Source: Byssothecium circinans
Lineage: Eukaryota; Ascomycota; Dothideomycetes; Pleosporales; Massarinaceae
Assembly: GCA_010015675.1 (NCBI GenBank)
Contig: ML977016.1
Location: 317,439-381,438, forward strand
Reading direction: 5' to 3'
DNA length: 64,000 nucleotides
In this document: piece after piece, positions 46,382-57,589 of the stretch
Numbering within the stretch: the stretch's first letter is position 1
Layout of the letters: each line of letters starts with the position of its first letter
Notes under the pieces: model-generated
The model's database searches: none
Seen by the model: the letters and a program-made list of their open reading frames with translations, nothing else
What the model was told of the DNA's origin: nothing
Program-made: the position numbers and the translations under genes

Positions 46382-46806
46382 CACCCTCCGCAAGCTCAAT
46401 ATTGCTTCCTACGGGTACTCTCCGCTTGCGGGCGGCTTTCCCACTAAATCCGCCAAATGATATCGAGGCTGGAGTTGGACGATTTCATGACGGTGTTGTT
46501 AGCAGCTTGTCCAAGAGACTTTACAATCGCCCGATGCTTAAGGTGTCACTCAAAGAGTGGGAAAAGATTGCGGAGAAGGTAGGCGTTACTAAGGCGGAGT
46601 TGGCGTATCGGTGGGTGACTTATGATTCACCGGTCAATGAGGCGAAGGGCGACGCGGTGATTTTCGGGGGAAGTAGCTTGGCGCAGGTTGAGCAGAACGT
46701 GGGCGTGTCGAGGAAGGCTGGGTTGAGTGAGGAGACGAAGAAGGCTATTGATGGCATCTGGGAGAGTGTGAAGGATGAGGCGCCGCTGGATAATGTTCGA
46801 GAGTGA
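46382..46806 (+). pseudogene. aldo/keto reductase (AKR7-like) C-terminal fragment
   Basis: Only the last third of an aldo/keto reductase is present. Frame 1 reads LRKLNIASYGYSPLAGGFPTKSAK up to a TGA at about 46457. One base over, the sequence continues NDIEAGVGRFHD, then LYNRPMLKVSLKEWEKIAEK, GVTKAELAYRWV, DAVIFGGSSLAQVEQN, and ends KDEAPLDNV. These match the C-terminal half of AKR7-type reductases (NADPH-dependent aldehyde reductases). The catalytic Asp/Tyr/Lys/His tetrad, which is in the N-terminal half, is missing, and the upstream DNA does not supply it. A 5'-truncated pseudogene with a frameshift is the best reading. Confidence 0.8.
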
Positions 46807-46938
46807 AGGAGGTAGATTAGAGAGGGGAGTTTAGCGAAGGGCTAAGTTTGGAGTAAAATGATATGTCAATGGCAGGTATGTTTGAAGAAAATAAAAATAT
46901 CTAGACACATCAAACTCATTCTTCACCTCGTTCGCCCC

Positions 46939-48931
46939 TTACAAGACCGCAATTTTAGGCAACGGTTTATTCTTCAACTCCTCAAACGTCTTCGCACCTG
47001 CTCTTGCGTCCGATACCGTACTCCCATCATCCTTCCTCGCACTCTTCAGTACCCTGATTCCCTGACCCAGCATCGGCATCCGACCAACTAGGGTCGCAGC
47101 TCTCGCTACGCTAGCATCACTCATTAGCCCAGAGAAACGTATTGGATCCTCAGATCGGATCCTCCTCATAGCAACCGACTGATCAATGTTGGCGCGTAAA
47201 TCGAGCTCTTTCTCTATCTCGAATCGCAAATCTAACTGATCGTTGTCGGGGCTAGTGTCGGGGCTGAATATGCTGAGTGGATCTGCCGAAGATGAGCGTA
47301 TGATGGGCGGAGATTGGCGAGTTTGTTGATTCTCCATAGTCTCAGTCTGATCGTTAAGCTGCGGTTTCCAGCCCTTGCTTTTACGTATGCTGTGTTGCGC
47401 GCCGGTAGAAGTATCAGGCGCACTTGCGCGACGAACATGGCCCACCATCCTTCCCTTCCCTTTCCACGACCCTGACCCTGGGATAGGTGTCCCGTTGAGT
47501 ATGGCGTAGGCAATATCATTGGGTGTAGCTTTTCCCTGGCCACTGCCGTCTCCAGATGACGGACTCCCTCGACCTTCATCCGGTCCTGTCGAGCCACTTC
47601 GCGAACTCCATGCTACACTTTCTGCAGGGGTTGTCCCGCTCAGGCGATGTGGACGTGTGAGTGAAACGGACGATCGAGAGTATCGGCTTCGGTAGCTGAA
47701 GGTATTGCCTGAGTTTGTACCCGGGAGATGCGGGTGCGAGCGCGATGGTGCTGGGCCAAGGGGAGAAGGAGCGGGTGGATGGACAGCCTGCCATGCAGAT
47801 GCCGAGAATTGTGCTGGAACGGAGAGCGGTACAAAGCCGGATGGTGGAATCAGTGCAGACATGCGAGGTGGCGGCGGAAGGTGGTGGTTTGATGCGGACG
47901 GGTAGAAGATGGGAGGTAGTTCGGCCTGTGAGGAGGCGCGCGAGTGTGAAGCGAAACCTGGCGGTACAGGAGGTGGCTGCGCGTTCGATGTGAAGATACC
48001 GAGACCTATTGATCGGATAGGCGACGGCGCATGCAGGGTAGCTGGAGGGGAGCCAGAGTCCAACTCCAATGTTTCTATATCGGTATCGGAAAAAATCGAT
48101 TGCGTGCTTCTACGCATAGATGCCGAAACATGGCGGCCACGATACTTCTCAGAGATGATTGAAGCGGTGCGCGATGGGGAGGGCCTCCGCGAAACGGCTG
48201 GGGTGAGGTTTGGCTTAGAAGGTGAATGGAAGTCATGATTGAGCAAGTGAGCTTCAAAAGGACGTCTTACGACAGAGAGCATCCAGAATAAAGTGCAAGA
48301 GGCCATGCTGTGTCTCTATTAGCCTTTTCCAGCTCAAGGAGCGAAGAGACCCTTACAGTGCAACTATAGAGAAGGCGATGCCCACGCGGCTTACACGGCA
48401 TGTTGATCCAGCTTCCCAGCCTTGAAGGCCCGGTGCTTCAGATAGGCAAACAGGCTGGCGAGCAACCGTGATCATATTCCAGCCAGACGTCAATAACCAT
48501 AGGATGCATAGAGTGACAGCAAAGCGGACAGCGATGTAGGATGTCTTTTTGATTGACGGATGGCGCCCCTGATGTTTCCATATTCTTTGCTTGAGTGAGA
48601 AGATAGTATGTAGGATGATGTATGCTATCGTAGTAAGAGACTGCATTTGCCGGGTTATTCATGTAGCGCAGACTAGGGTCGAAGTACTTACGGATGTCAA
48701 GATAAGGACTTCTGACGGGATGCTGCTCGTGTCGCTGATATCGGAAGCGACCTGGTAGAGACTTGCTGTGAAGCAGACAAGAGAACTCCAGAGCAAGACA
48801 TTGAGCAAGATCGTGATAGCGATCAGCGTCAATTGTCGTCGAGGGAGCTTGGTATGAATCCTGATCACGATGGTCGTGTCCTCGGCCGTGGGCAGCTGGC
48901 TAGCTCTGCCACTACTCTCGGATCCAGCCAT
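46939..48931 (-). CDS. four-span membrane protein with long cytoplasmic tail
   Basis: Three exons (48692-48931, 48357-48640, 46939-48307) give 630 residues. Exon 1 starts MAGSESSGRASQ and has one hydrophobic helix (TLIAITILLNVLLWSSLVCF). Exon 2 has two helices (TTIAYIILHTIF and AVTLCILWLLTSGW). The junction of exons 2 and 3 makes the fourth (GIAFSIVALMASCTLFWML). The four-helix arrangement resembles MARVEL-type proteins. From about residue 190 the chain is Ser/Pro/Arg-rich and probably cytoplasmic and disordered. I do not recognise a named family. The splice donors GTAAGT and GTAAGG and the frame continuity support the model; a further 5' exon cannot be excluded, since a TTGACAG acceptor-like sequence lies just upstream of the ATG. 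Confidence 0.75.
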
Positions 48932-49962
48932 CAAGTAGCCGCGATTCCTGTCAATTTTCAACTGTAGGTTAAGATTAGGATGCGTTGCGGGTAGAAAAAG
49001 CTCGGTAAGGACAGGATAGGAGGATGGGAAGAGCACACGACGGGCTCATCTCGAAGATGGTGCGTAGTCAAAGACCGCAGGCGCTGTGGATTACAGCTGC
49101 TGTTGAAAGGACGCGTCGGCCATAGATGACATCCGGTGCCTGACCGTGTTAAGATGGGACAATGTTGGCGATTGAGCCTGAACAAACGCTCCGACTCGTC
49201 GTGTGTCAGACCCCATGGTAGCAACTGTTTAGGACCATCGTGGTACGGTCGTATTGAGTGCATTCCGAAGGTGCCGAAGGCCATCATTAGCACTAATCTG
49301 GAAACATGAAGAATGTTGCGCAAGGGAGGCAATGAAGAATGTGGTAGACAGAAATGAACCTTTGTAAGACGGCCGGGATCGATGTGGCAACATCAGCCGG
49401 TCAATGCATGAGCAGAGTGAATCCTAGTTAAGACAAGATTTAGACGAACATGACTGCCACAGGAAAATGACGTTAAAACTATTGTCTGTCTACGATTGAT
49501 GTGGTGGTGAACATCATGACACGAGCAGGTACAGTAGTCAGGGATGGCGGCATTGCCGCATGTCTCATATTCCCTGGGCAACTAATAATGCCGCCAATGT
49601 TGGCCAAATTTCTCATTCTGCTGGGCCGAGCGGCTCTGCCCGCAGACTGATCAACGGCATTGCCGATGTAGCTCCCGGAGCGAGGTGTCTGAAGCGTGGC
49701 CTGTCAGCGATCCTTTGCTTGACGGCCTCGCAAGCCTTCACGCACCTTTAATTTGCGCCACAGTGCAACACAAATTCCCCATGTGCTGGGATTGATCGAG
49801 CGCGAGCTCTCCGTTCTTCGCACGAATTCGTCTCAACCCATTTGTAGGGGAGTGTTCAGTGTCATTTCTCGGAACCGCGGCTCGAATGCTTTTACCGCAT
49901 ATTCTCACATGGAGATGGGTGCAGAATGATGTAGGCCATCTCTTCGCAACGAAGTGAGTGCT
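48932..49962. other. intergenic, 1.0 kb
   Basis: Contains the upstream region of the four-span protein and the 3' flank of TLG1. The open frames here have no recognisable domain. No RNA gene is seen. Confidence 0.4.
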
Positions 49963-50795
49963 TCATAGGACGAGAAGCAGGACTAGGAGCAGAATTAGGA
50001 CGAAGATCAGCACCGCGATACAGCAGCTTGACCAGCGGTCTACAAGATGCATAGTTAGCAAATGGGACTAGTTCCATCCAACGGTATAGGTACCTTCGTT
50101 TTGCTTGATAACCCAGCCAACCTTCTTCATACCGGTCTGCAACTTGCCACCAACTCTGTCGGCTACGTTATCCACGTCATCCAAAAGCTCGCCTTGTTCC
50201 TCAAGCTCGCGCCCCATGTCATCGGCCTGTTGGCGCAAGTTGCCTACGGTGCGGAACACGCCGTCAAGCTGCTCGTCCTGCTCGTGCATCATTTCCACCT
50301 GGCGTTCTTGCTCGAACTGCGCGTATGCATCGTCATCCTCGAAGGATTCAGGATCAGGCAGCACATCTCCATTCGCAGAACTTTTGCCCTTGTTCTGCGC
50401 CTCTTGCACCGTTCGGCGCAGCTCGTCGCGCATGTTCTCAACCTCATCCCCTACGTCCTTGACCAACTTTCTCCGCCTCCCAACCTCGTCAATCTCCAGC
50501 CCAAAGCGGTAGGGGTCATGTTCGACGGCCTTGACACTCTCGATGAGGTCTTCGAGGTCCTGGTTGAGCTCCTGTAGCGTCTGTTCGAGCTCGTCACGGG
50601 CTTCTCGTAATTCCGGCGAATTGGCAGAAGATGCAGATGAGCGGATGCGAAGGTAGGAAGCAAATAATGGGCGCGAAGTGTTCAGCGCAGACAGTACGTC
50701 TCTGATACTTCATCAGCAAAGCACTCGGAATCTGCAGAGTTGGCCTACGCTTGAACCTGGAGGAACGGGTCCTCATCATTCGCGGTCGGCATCAT
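49963..50795 (-). CDS. TLG1: Qc-SNARE TLG1 (syntaxin-6-like)
   Basis: This SNARE acts in fusion at the trans-Golgi and early endosome. Three exons (50749-50795, 50094-50701, 49963-50039) give 243 residues. The N-terminus reads DPFLQVQADVLSALNTSR across the first intron, the syntaxin-6 N-terminal domain signature, and is followed by helices to about residue 120. The SNARE motif spans about residues 155-215 (QLDGVFRTVGNLRQQADDMG, then ELEEQGELLDDVD, with the zero-layer Gln in EEQ). The last intron sits just before the membrane anchor, DRWSSCCIAVLIFVLILLLV, which forms the C-terminal helix. The two adjacent Cys at the start of the anchor are candidates for palmitoylation. The GTACCT donor of the second intron is somewhat weak but restores a perfect tail anchor. 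Confidence 0.93.
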
Positions 50796-51135
50796 CTTGT
50801 GTCTAACGACGCGTACGGGGCCTGTAATTAAAGGAGACGGTGCAGTCCTGGCTAAAATGGAGGAAGAGGTGCGAGTTGAGAGGCAGCAGCACAGTGTTAA
50901 TGCCGGAGTTTCCCCAGGGCTGCTACGCACAGACCATCGGTCTTTTCCAAATTCACGCCGACGAGACTCACCAAACATGAAGAACTATCACCACGACGAT
51001 CACTGACAAGTGCCTGCGCGCAGAGGAGGACTCGTCAATTCCTTTTAGGGGGCGAGTGAGGTCATCACCGGGGCCGTATGGTTCTCACTTGGTCAAACCA
51101 CTACAACCACACATTCGACATATCACAAGGAAGCC
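50796..51135. promoter_or_regulatory. divergent promoter region TLG1 / METTL25-like gene
   Basis: Only 340 bp separate the start codons of these divergent genes. No specific factor site can be assigned from sequence alone. Confidence 0.45.
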
Positions 51136-53247
51136 ATGACTACGAAAATGGATAGTCACATGGGCCCGGAGTTCCCTTTACCATTGCCAGCCGAGTTCTC
51201 CTCCGTGGATGACTACATAGAGTCCCTATTAACCTTCAGCACTTCTTCATGGCTACTTCAGACGCTATGCGGAGGTGTACATGTGCTGGATTTCTACACA
51301 AAATCACCCGACCTGTACTCTACGATTCTACCTGAATCGTGGAGAAAATGGTTCAAGGGGCGCGATATCATGGATTGTCTCGATTTGCTTATGCGCGAGG
51401 ATCTCACCCAGTTCTCTGTGGACAAATCTGAGGAGTCATCGTGGCGCGATGGACCCCTTCCACCCGAAGATCTATTGCAGTACATACGAGAGGTGCGAAA
51501 GCACCTGCTTGGACGACAGTTCCCGCCACCAAACTCCAATCTCCAGAATCAAAAACCTGATATTGCGCGACACATTGCCGTTGGCATGAAGGTCAAGAAA
51601 GTGCACGAAGTGGACAACTTCGCCCGCTATGTTGACAGACTGACAGCAGACATAGCAGCCTCGGGAAGGAAACCGATTACTCATCTCGTGGACTTTGGTT
51701 CAGGCCAAAACTATCTTGGTCGTGCTCTTGCGGCACCTCCCTATTCGAAGCATCTAGTTGCTGTGGAGAGTAAGCCGCACAACATTGAAGGAGCCAAGGA
51801 TATGGATGTCAAGGCAAAGCTGGCGCCAAAGCCTGTCATCATGAGGAACAAGAAAGAGTTTCGTGCTAAGATGGGCAAAGCCAAGATGGAAAAGGAGACT
51901 GAAGTCAATGGAGACATAGTTCCTTCTGTTGCCAAAGAGACCACCAAATATGAAAGTAGGAATAATGCAAGCAGCTTCCCGATTGTACCGTCACCATCTG
52001 ATACCGCAGAGATCGGTTTGAAAGCACACAATAGGGTAGATTGCAACCAGAATGGATGCGTCCCTGCCCAGAACGGACAAGCCAACAAGGTTGATAAAAC
52101 TGTCACAACACACCTCCAAATATACACACAAGGCCACGGCAGCGTGCAGTACGTGGAGCACGTCATCAAAGACGGCAACCTGGCTCCAGTCATTGACCAA
52201 ATCCTAGACAGCTCCCGCGTCGAAGAAGATGCCGTCATCCACGCCTCCAAAACCGTCGAAGAGCCCTCCAATCTCAAAGCCGTACCAAAAACAGCCGACG
52301 TCAACGCAATGGTCATCTCCCTCCACTCTTGTGGAAATCTCGTCCATCACGGTCTTCGCTCACTTCTCTTGAGCCCCTCGATATCCGCCGTAGCAATGGT
52401 AGGTTGCTGCTACAATCTTGTCACCGAACGACTCGGCCCACCTACCTACAAGCTTCCCACTCTGCGGCCAAACCACCCGCGTCTGACCTCAACAGCTAAC
52501 GCCTTCGACCCGCACGGCTTCCCCATGTCCAAGAAGCTCGAAGAATACCCTCTACCGCACACCCCACTCTCTTTATCGGAATCGCCCGACGATCCACCCA
52601 GAGGCGTACGCTTAAACATCACCGCGCGTATGATGGCTGTCCAAGCACCTTTCAACTGGGGACGCGAAGACAGCGACCTCTTCTTCACCCGCCACTTTTA
52701 CCGCGCCCTACTGCAACGCATATTCCTTGACCGGGGTATTATTTCCGCGCCTATAGCTGCTGGCGATGAAAATGATAGCGACATCTCGCCCTCCGCCTCT
52801 GGCCACACCAGCAGAGTGAACTGGACACCACCTAACGGTCCCGGCCCGGGCCTCTCCTCCAACGGAAAATACACCCCCTTAACAATCGGCACGCTCCGCA
52901 AATTCGCATACAGTGATTTTCTCTCCTACGTCCGCGCTGCCGTCGGCAAACTCACCGCGCCTAATTCGTTCTGTGAAGTGGATCCGGAATTCATCAAAGG
53001 GAAGATGGACGGGCTGAGCGATGAAGAGATCAGGGATTACGAGGAGAGGTATCGAGAGAAGAAGCATGAGCTGAGCATTATGTGGAGTTTGATGGCTTTC
53101 AGCGCCGGCGTGGTGGAGGCAGTGGTTGTGGTGGATCGGTGGCTGTGGCTGCGGGAACAGGAGGAGGTGGAGTGTGCGTGGGTGGAGCCGGTGTTTGAGT
53201 ATAAGATGAGTCCGAGGAATCTGGTGGTTGTCGGGATTAAGAAATAA
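51136..53247 (+). CDS. METTL25/RRNAD1-like methyltransferase-domain protein
   Basis: A single exon gives 703 residues. The SAM-binding motif HLVDFGSGQNYLGRAL is at about 194-209, and HLVAVESKP follows. After a long Lys/Glu/Ser-rich insertion of some 170 residues come the C-terminal conserved blocks ISLHSCGNLVHHGLRSL and VAMVGCCYNLVTERLG. The latter resembles the methyltransferase catalytic-region motif of the METTL25/RRNAD1 family. The N-terminal domain (about 1-190) has the family motif WRKWFKGRDIMDCLDLL. The biochemical role in fungi is not established; human METTL25B has been linked to translation or rRNA, but I would not assign that here. The start MTTKMDSHMG is the first ATG in frame. 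Confidence 0.85.
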   Translation: MTTKMDSHMGPEFPLPLPAEFSSVDDYIESLLTFSTSSWLLQTLCGGVHVLDFYTKSPDLYSTILPESWRKWFKGRDIMDCLDLLMREDLTQFSVDKSEESSWRDGPLPPEDLLQYIREVRKHLLGRQFPPPNSNLQNQKPDIARHIAVGMKVKKVHEVDNFARYVDRLTADIAASGRKPITHLVDFGSGQNYLGRALAAPPYSKHLVAVESKPHNIEGAKDMDVKAKLAPKPVIMRNKKEFRAKMGKAKMEKETEVNGDIVPSVAKETTKYESRNNASSFPIVPSPSDTAEIGLKAHNRVDCNQNGCVPAQNGQANKVDKTVTTHLQIYTQGHGSVQYVEHVIKDGNLAPVIDQILDSSRVEEDAVIHASKTVEEPSNLKAVPKTADVNAMVISLHSCGNLVHHGLRSLLLSPSISAVAMVGCCYNLVTERLGPPTYKLPTLRPNHPRLTSTANAFDPHGFPMSKKLEEYPLPHTPLSLSESPDDPPRGVRLNITARMMAVQAPFNWGREDSDLFFTRHFYRALLQRIFLDRGIISAPIAAGDENDSDISPSASGHTSRVNWTPPNGPGPGLSSNGKYTPLTIGTLRKFAYSDFLSYVRAAVGKLTAPNSFCEVDPEFIKGKMDGLSDEEIRDYEERYREKKHELSIMWSLMAFSAGVVEAVVVVDRWLWLREQEEVECAWVEPVFEYKMSPRNLVVVGIKK

Positions 53248-53739
53248 AAACGCTGAGAGACGATATCGGGGAGGTATGACAGCATCTACTCGGGAATGCT
53301 GGTACAGGTTAGGAGTCTTTTAAAGGTAGAGGTGGAATGCGATATTTCAGCGGAGTATCTAGACACAGGAAGGTTTTTCTTAAAAAAAACACCACACCAT
53401 GACTACAAACTGTTGTTGCAATTCAAATCGTCGATGGAAACGGATGTTTCTTCTTTCCCTCACTATCCTTATCAAACCTAAGAGCTCCCACCCCAAACAT
53501 AAGTAGGCGTCCTTTCGCGAGATATCAGTAACTATTGTTTGAATGCGGTGCTGCTGTAATAACACGAATTTCTGCTGCACATTCTCAGCATCAATCACCA
53601 AATCCCACAAATGTATATCCAGCTCAAACAAAAACCAACTACCATGACAACAAATAACATACATTTTGGAGTAGAGTTTCGTAACAAGCGACCCTTTTCC
53701 CTATACCCAAACATGCACCCAAGCTAGTCCTCCAAAACT
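53248..53739. other. convergent intergenic region
   Basis: The 3' ends of the METTL25-like and questin-oxidase-like genes face each other. Small open frames on both strands carry nothing recognisable. Confidence 0.4.
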
Positions 53740-55408
53740 TCACAACCTCGCACTCTCCCTATTAGGAATACCCTCCCACGCCTCCTCAAACCCACAACTC
53801 CTCACCCAAGTCGGCTCCCCCGCCTCCACACTATCAATAGCCATATTCCCCACGGTCTTCCACATATCCCCCTTCACCACAAAGCCCTCCACCCCCTCAA
53901 ACTTCTTGCACATCTGCTCGCCATGCGCAAGTGCTCTGACTAGCTTGCTCGCATGTCCATCATCCGGGAACCTATTCACTCTCTCAAACACTTCGCTCCA
54001 CTCAGACGGTGGGTTCTTAGATGGTTTGTATGAAGTGATGTGAGAGATGGATAGAGGAGGGGAGCTACGAGAGGCGTACAAGGCGAGATCGTTGCGCACT
54101 TTCCATTCCAGAAGGCGGACTTTATTTGCGGGGGAGAGGAAGGAGGAGGAAAGGAAGCGGGAGAAGAAGATGCTGCAGTTTACGCTATGCATGAGGAAGA
54201 AGTCGAATTTTACCTGAGACGGTGGGTGCTGGGCGCAGGCTGTGAAGTAGACTGAGGTTTTCTGTTAGAAACATTGTGCTGCGACATGGAGGTGGGAAGG
54301 GGCGTACCGGCAGCGTTGATCATCTCCGCTGTCTTCTCCTCCAGCTGATCTTCTGAGATGACGTATTGACTCGCGATCTTTATCATCTCATCAGGCGCAC
54401 GCGTGAGAATGCCATCACGGATCTTGTTCTCGTCTTCCCAATGCGCACTCTTCCTCAGCTTCTCATTGCCACGTATTTCATCCAACAAGTGGACCAAGCT
54501 CTTCGTCTCTTTAGGATCAAGCTTGCTGTCTTTAGCAGCCTTTTCGGCTTCGTAGAACAACGTGCCGATCCATTCATCGTGCACAGCAGCTTGCGCAAGT
54601 GCTTCGGCGATGATGGTTGGTTGCGAGAATTCAACGCCAAATCCGAGGTGGATGATGGGGTGTAGGAAGCCTGTTGGTTATATGAGTTTCCGTCTGCTTT
54701 TTCATACGCTGCCTCCTTCGCGTACGTACCAGCGAACATCCTAACCAACATGTCATCTGCCCTCTCATCTCCCTTGAACACATATTCATTCAACACGTTC
54801 TCCCAACCCTTCTTCTCCATCTCGTCCTGGAAGAATACGAGAAAATCACGATGGTACTTCTCTTTGCCTAAATAGGTCTTGAACCGCTCTGGCTTATGCA
54901 TATCTTCGACGACATCGCGTTCGAGGGAAACGGGAGGACGTTGGTACGACGCATTGTTGTCGTAGCCTTTCTGTATCTGCTCGGGGGTAGCTTTGAGGGC
55001 GAAGAGGGTAAGGAGGTGGTGGACTATATGGTTCTATGGATATACGTTAGCGCGTTGGAGGATTCGAAAGGGAGAAGGTAGGCTTACGTGGAATCCACTC
55101 TCATTGAAAAAGATATGATGCTTCTCGTGATTCTCTTGCAACAGCTTACTCGCCAACCTCGCGCTCTCCTCCCCAATTCCCTCGACATAAAACTCGGGCT
55201 TCTGCCCTGCTTCCAGTTTGATCGTCGATGCGGTCGCCATGGTCCTAGTTGCAGGTGCGATAGGTGTAAGCCAAGCTTTTCGCTTCCTAAATCCAAGTAT
55301 TGATCGTGTATTCGATGTCTGGGTCGCGATACTGGATCTCTGGTAACTTGAAGCAATTGGAACAAATGCGCTCTCTATATGTGAGAGCGATCGGCCAAGG
55401 CTAAACAT
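53740..55408 (-). CDS. questin-oxidase-like (DUF4243) protein
   Basis: Four exons (55088-55408, 54730-55033, 54308-54670, 53740-54251) give 499 residues. The DUF4243 / questin oxidase family includes Baeyer-Villiger-like enzymes of anthraquinone-derived pathways, but many members are outside clusters and of unknown substrate. Signatures are HHIFFNESGFHNHIVHHLLT (joined across intron 1), GFLHPIIHLGFGVEF (intron 2) and QPTIIAEALAQAAVHD. Also present is QVKFDFFLMHSVN, which runs through a GTAAAA that could be mistaken for a donor. The N-terminal 56 residues (MFSLGRSLSH...) are basic and Ser/Thr-rich with no acid run, like a mitochondrial presequence; an alternative ATG at 55240 (MATASTIKLEAG) would remove it. 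No polyketide synthase or other cluster gene is nearby, so it does not look clustered. Confidence 0.85.
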
Positions 55409-56503
55409 CGCTTTACTTCACCCCGCATCCGTTCGCAGATCTAGAAGCGCAAGCTGAGGAAGCGGAAAACATCGCGCTTTCATTGTCGAGCAGGACCGTG
55501 TGGCTGTTCTGTCATGCGCGCAAAGATGACGTAGCGGGGAAGCTTCAGCTGAGGAGCTCGCGTCTCGCGTCGGAGCTCCAAGGCGCGAGATTAGTCATGT
55601 GGCACCGGTGGCAATTGCTCTCGACGTGCTGCCACTGTCTTGGTCTCAACCCCCACCGGAAAAAGATGAGAGTTTACCGAAAAGGAATGTATCAGCAACT
55701 AAGCGCTCTAGGCCTGTCGCTAGTGCTACGAGATGACAAAGTTCAAACCAGAGACCGCTGCTGCTGCTGCTTCTTCATCGACAATACAATGTACCAAATC
55801 GTTAAGGGCTAGCTAGCGACAATTCTAGAAGCGTCTAGGATTACACCGCCGAGTCCACACATGCATGCTACCAGCTCTACCCACACGATCCTACGCCCTT
55901 CACACACGATGAGCACTCAACCCTAAAAAGAGACGTCGGAAGAAGGGGGACCGAGGCGGTCAGATTGACAAAGCCATTTATGTGGAAGGTAGCAGTAAAT
56001 ATGTGCCAGTCTCTCTATACTCGCCTCTGCAACCCCCCTCGCCGCCTTAATGCTGATGAACGCAGATAAAAAGAGAACAAGGCAGAACAAAGAAGGCGAG
56101 AGCAGACAGACGGAAATTCGCACAACAGGAAAGCCTCAAAAAAACAACGTGCGAAAAAAGAGACCGGCCTAGTGTGCAGCCAGTCACCTAAAGATTGATG
56201 GACACAGAGTAGTTGGAGCCTTCCCTATCCCCCAGGAAATCAAAACGAAGCCAAGCCATGAAGTGTCTGCAACGAAAAGACCAGTTGATACAAAACCGCA
56301 GAAACGACTATCATAGTAAGCCTCAACCGCAGCATCTGGCCTCGCATCTAGTCTTTCTTTTCCAAGTGAATCGTCTGCAGGTATTCGCCCTTCTCGTCCT
56401 CGCAGACAGCAGTGTAGTGGTTCCTCGTGTCATTGTCGCTTAATTTTAGCGTTTGAAGTCTTTCAACTCTCCACCTCACTAGACAGCACGACGTTCGGAG
56501 AAT
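55409..56503. other. intergenic, divergent, 1.1 kb
   Basis: This divergent spacer lies between the questin-oxidase-like gene and the protein kinase. Open frames in it (55483-55812 and others) have no family resemblance. Confidence 0.4.
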
Positions 56504-57589
56504 ATGGCCGCGGCACTCGAGATCGGACAACGCTTACGGGGGCATCTGGGAACGTATACCATTTTGAAGAGTCTGCACAAGAATGTTTGGTCTGCCAGGT
56601 AAGAACATGCTCAGCAGCTCTTCAGTAATACTCACTTGGATAGCGGAACGAACACGGGAACGGTCATTGTCAAGACCGCACCGATAAAACGCCTTGACAA
56701 TGAAAAGAACATGTTGAACAAGTTTCAGGGCTGTCCACATATTCGACCATTGCTTGATCAGATCGAAGAACCACCAGCGCTGGTGTTAAAGTTCCTTCAC
56801 GATAACTTGCTCAAGGCGTCAAACATGAAAAGGCTGGAGAGGCCAGAGATAAAATTTGTTGCAAGAGGAGTCCTTGAAGCGTTGAACATCTTCCACGAAG
56901 CTGGTTATGTGCACACAGGTAGGGTTGCATTTTCGAGAGGATCAGTTTCGACTGACTGAATTGCAGATATCAAACCTGACAACATTCTCGTCAACTATGG
57001 CAACGGGGCGAATCGGTTTAGCGAAGTAGAACTGGGTGACTGTGCAGACGCTTACCGTGTTGACCCAAATGCTGATCCGTTCGAGGTCGGTCACATCATT
57101 GGTGCAGCGATTTTCCGCAGTCCTGAAGCAAACCTCCAATTCCGATGGGGTACCGCTACGGATATTTGGTCTTTCGGTACTACAGTAAGTTCATTCAATA
57201 TCCTACTGCGCTCGACCGCTACTTGCAAGACTGACCAACACCCAATACAGCTCATAAGTCTCATATGGGGTCAAAACTGGCACATCTTTATACCTAAGGG
57301 TTATTCGGTGGATGACCCGGAATACCCCACACAGGTGCTTGTTAAGCAAACATCCATATTCGGACCTTTCCCTCAAAGCTATCTCGACATCGCCGATGAA
57401 GAGAGAGTGGGTATTCTTGCGGTCATCGACAACTATGTCAGTGACAACGGATTGCGGAAACCTTTCTCGATGGCTGTAGATCCGGAACTTACCGTGGAGG
57501 ACAGAGACTTCATCTGCAAGATCATGAGGATGGACCCAAGGGATAGGCCCACGGCAAAGGAGCTGTTGGAGGATGAATGGTTTAATTGA
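56504..57589 (+). CDS. divergent protein kinase-like protein
   Basis: Four exons (56504-56598, 56644-56918, 56967-57184, 57251-57589) give 308 residues, about a minimal kinase domain. The glycine loop is poor (SLHKNVWSASGTNTG). The lysine is in VIVKTA and the helix C Glu in LDNEKNML. The catalytic loop reads YVHTDIKPDNILV across intron 2: HTD instead of HRD, with the catalytic Asp and Asn intact. The DFG position is DCA in ELGDCADAY, keeping the Asp. The APE-region is RSPEANLQFRWGTATDIWSFG. The last part (DRDFICKIMRMDPRDRPTAKELLEDEWF) is the usual C-lobe end. This is a family of Ser/Thr kinases expanded in filamentous fungi. The loss of the HRD arginine and the glycine loop suggests altered regulation, but the metal and catalytic residues remain, so activity is possible. 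Confidence 0.85.

Noticed and set aside
54203..54239. possible intron in the questin-oxidase-like gene at a GTAAAA
   Set aside because: The frame reads through QVKFDFFLMHSVN, which is conserved family sequence, so it is coding.
43596..55408. secondary-metabolite cluster around the S41 peptidase and questin-oxidase-like genes
   Set aside because: No synthase, oxidoreductase set, transporter or cluster regulator is present; intervening genes are housekeeping.
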